From contig JAPUIR010000023.1 of NCBI GenBank assembly GCA_027296805.1, positions 1 through 5,578 on the forward strand: a stretch of 5,578 bases of DNA, read 5' to 3'. A program made the translations under genes and the position numbers. Positions within the stretch are counted from its first letter, which is position 1; the number at the start of each line of letters is the position of its first letter. A model generated the notes under the pieces. It was not told the DNA's origin, searched no databases, and worked only from the letters and a program-made list of their open reading frames with translations. Origin of the DNA: Chloroflexota bacterium. Its GTDB lineage: Bacteria; Chloroflexota; Dehalococcoidia; Bin125. Below, piece by piece: positions 5,169-5,578 of the stretch.

Positions 5169-5578
5169 ATGGCGTCTGAATCGAAGTCGCCCGCATCTGA
5201 CCCCGCCCGCGTCCTCGTCCTCTACGACAGCCGCGGCGCCACGGCCGATCTGGCGCAAGCGGTGCTGGCGGGCGCCCAGGCCGTCGACGGCGTCGTGGTT
5301 CGCGATCTCGTCATCGACGACGCCCAACCGGCCGACCTCCTCCAGTGCGACGCCCTCATCCTTGGCTCGCCTAACTGGACCGGCATGACCGGCAAGCTCA
5401 AGAACTGGATGGACTACACCGGCGACCTTTGGGAATCAGGCGAACTGGCGGGCAAAGTCGCGGGCTGTTTCACCGCGGGCTGGTCCCGCTCCGGCGGCAC
5501 CGAAGTCACCCTGCTGCAGCTCATGCACCTGCTCGTCGGCCACGGCATGATCTTCGTCGGGCTGCCCTGGACCGACGC
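5169..5578 (+). CDS. Flavodoxin / WrbA-like FMN-binding oxidoreductase (partial, runs off right edge)
   Basis: The first 136 codons of a flavodoxin-fold protein are visible, with no stop before the window ends. Strand 1 and the FMN phosphate loop read VLVLYDSRGAT (15-25), one residue shorter than the common S-x-T-G-x-T loop. The second flavin loop is GSPNWTGMTGKLKNWMD (66-82), matching WrbA and related NAD(P)H:quinone oxidoreductases that keep a GSP/GTP...F/W-x-G...K-x-x-x-D pattern. A third flavin-contact stretch FTAGWSRSGGTEVTLL (101-116) and GHGMIFVGLPW (124-134) also follow the WrbA order. It is likely a cytosolic flavoprotein reducing quinones or serving as an electron carrier; the substrate cannot be told. 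An in-frame ATG at 5127 would add 14 Ala/Ser-rich residues. ATG 5169 is preferred because the fold begins soon after it, but neither start has a strong ribosome site. It is divergent from the permease. Confidence 0.85.
   Translation, partial: MASESKSPASDPARVLVLYDSRGATADLAQAVLAGAQAVDGVVVRDLVIDDAQPADLLQCDALILGSPNWTGMTGKLKNWMDYTGDLWESGELAGKVAGCFTAGWSRSGGTEVTLLQLMHLLVGHGMIFVGLPWTD

Noticed and set aside
5134..5388. An 84-codon frame starting at TTG 5134
   Set aside because: It is Ser/Pro/Arg-rich and overlaps, in another frame, the clear flavodoxin-like coding sequence.

Overview
This is a GC-rich bacterial chromosomal window holding four protein-coding genes (one cut by the right edge) and a 5' intergenic stretch of about 600 bp with a two-copy, hairpin-bearing repeat. 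No gene here fixes the taxonomy. The large FtsX-type permease with two extracytoplasmic domains, together with GC-rich hairpin repeats, resembles what I recall from Chloroflexota (Dehalococcoidia/SAR202-like) genomes. That placement is a guess from style, not a proof.

Layout. Positions 1-602 contain no convincing gene. At the far left a near-consensus sigma70-type promoter (TTGACA, 18-nt spacer, TATACC) points leftward out of the window. Two direct copies of a roughly 104-bp element follow (274-377 and 488-590, about 88% identical by hand alignment). Each contains the same perfect 7-bp stem hairpin, and the second ends only 12 bp before the next gene. Then comes a rightward two-gene unit: a 6-pyruvoyl-tetrahydropterin synthase/QueD-family enzyme (603-1124), whose usual nucleophilic cysteine is absent and which carries an ExxHGH motif, overlapping by 4 bp a small membrane-anchored protein with a beta-rich, DUF5666-like tail (1121-1522). 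After a 21-bp convergent gap lies a large leftward gene (1544-4984) for a ten-helix FtsX/MacB-type ABC transporter permease with two big extracytoplasmic domains. Divergent from it at the right edge begins a flavodoxin/WrbA-like protein (5169 to beyond the window).

How the genes relate. The pterin enzyme and the small anchored protein are probably co-transcribed and translationally coupled. The permease has no ATPase partner next to it in this window and appears to be monocistronic, so its ATP-binding subunit must be elsewhere if it acts as an ABC transporter. The flavodoxin-like gene is a separate divergent unit. I see no evidence that the four genes form one pathway.

The points most worth a second look are the paired hairpin repeats abutting the pterin gene, the Cys-less ExxHGH pterin enzyme, a predicted jelly-roll-like module and two local cysteine pairs in the outer part of the permease, and a composition asymmetry in which rightward genes favour C/A-ending codons and the leftward permease favours G/T-ending codons. 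I did not find a clear, entirely new multi-gene system.
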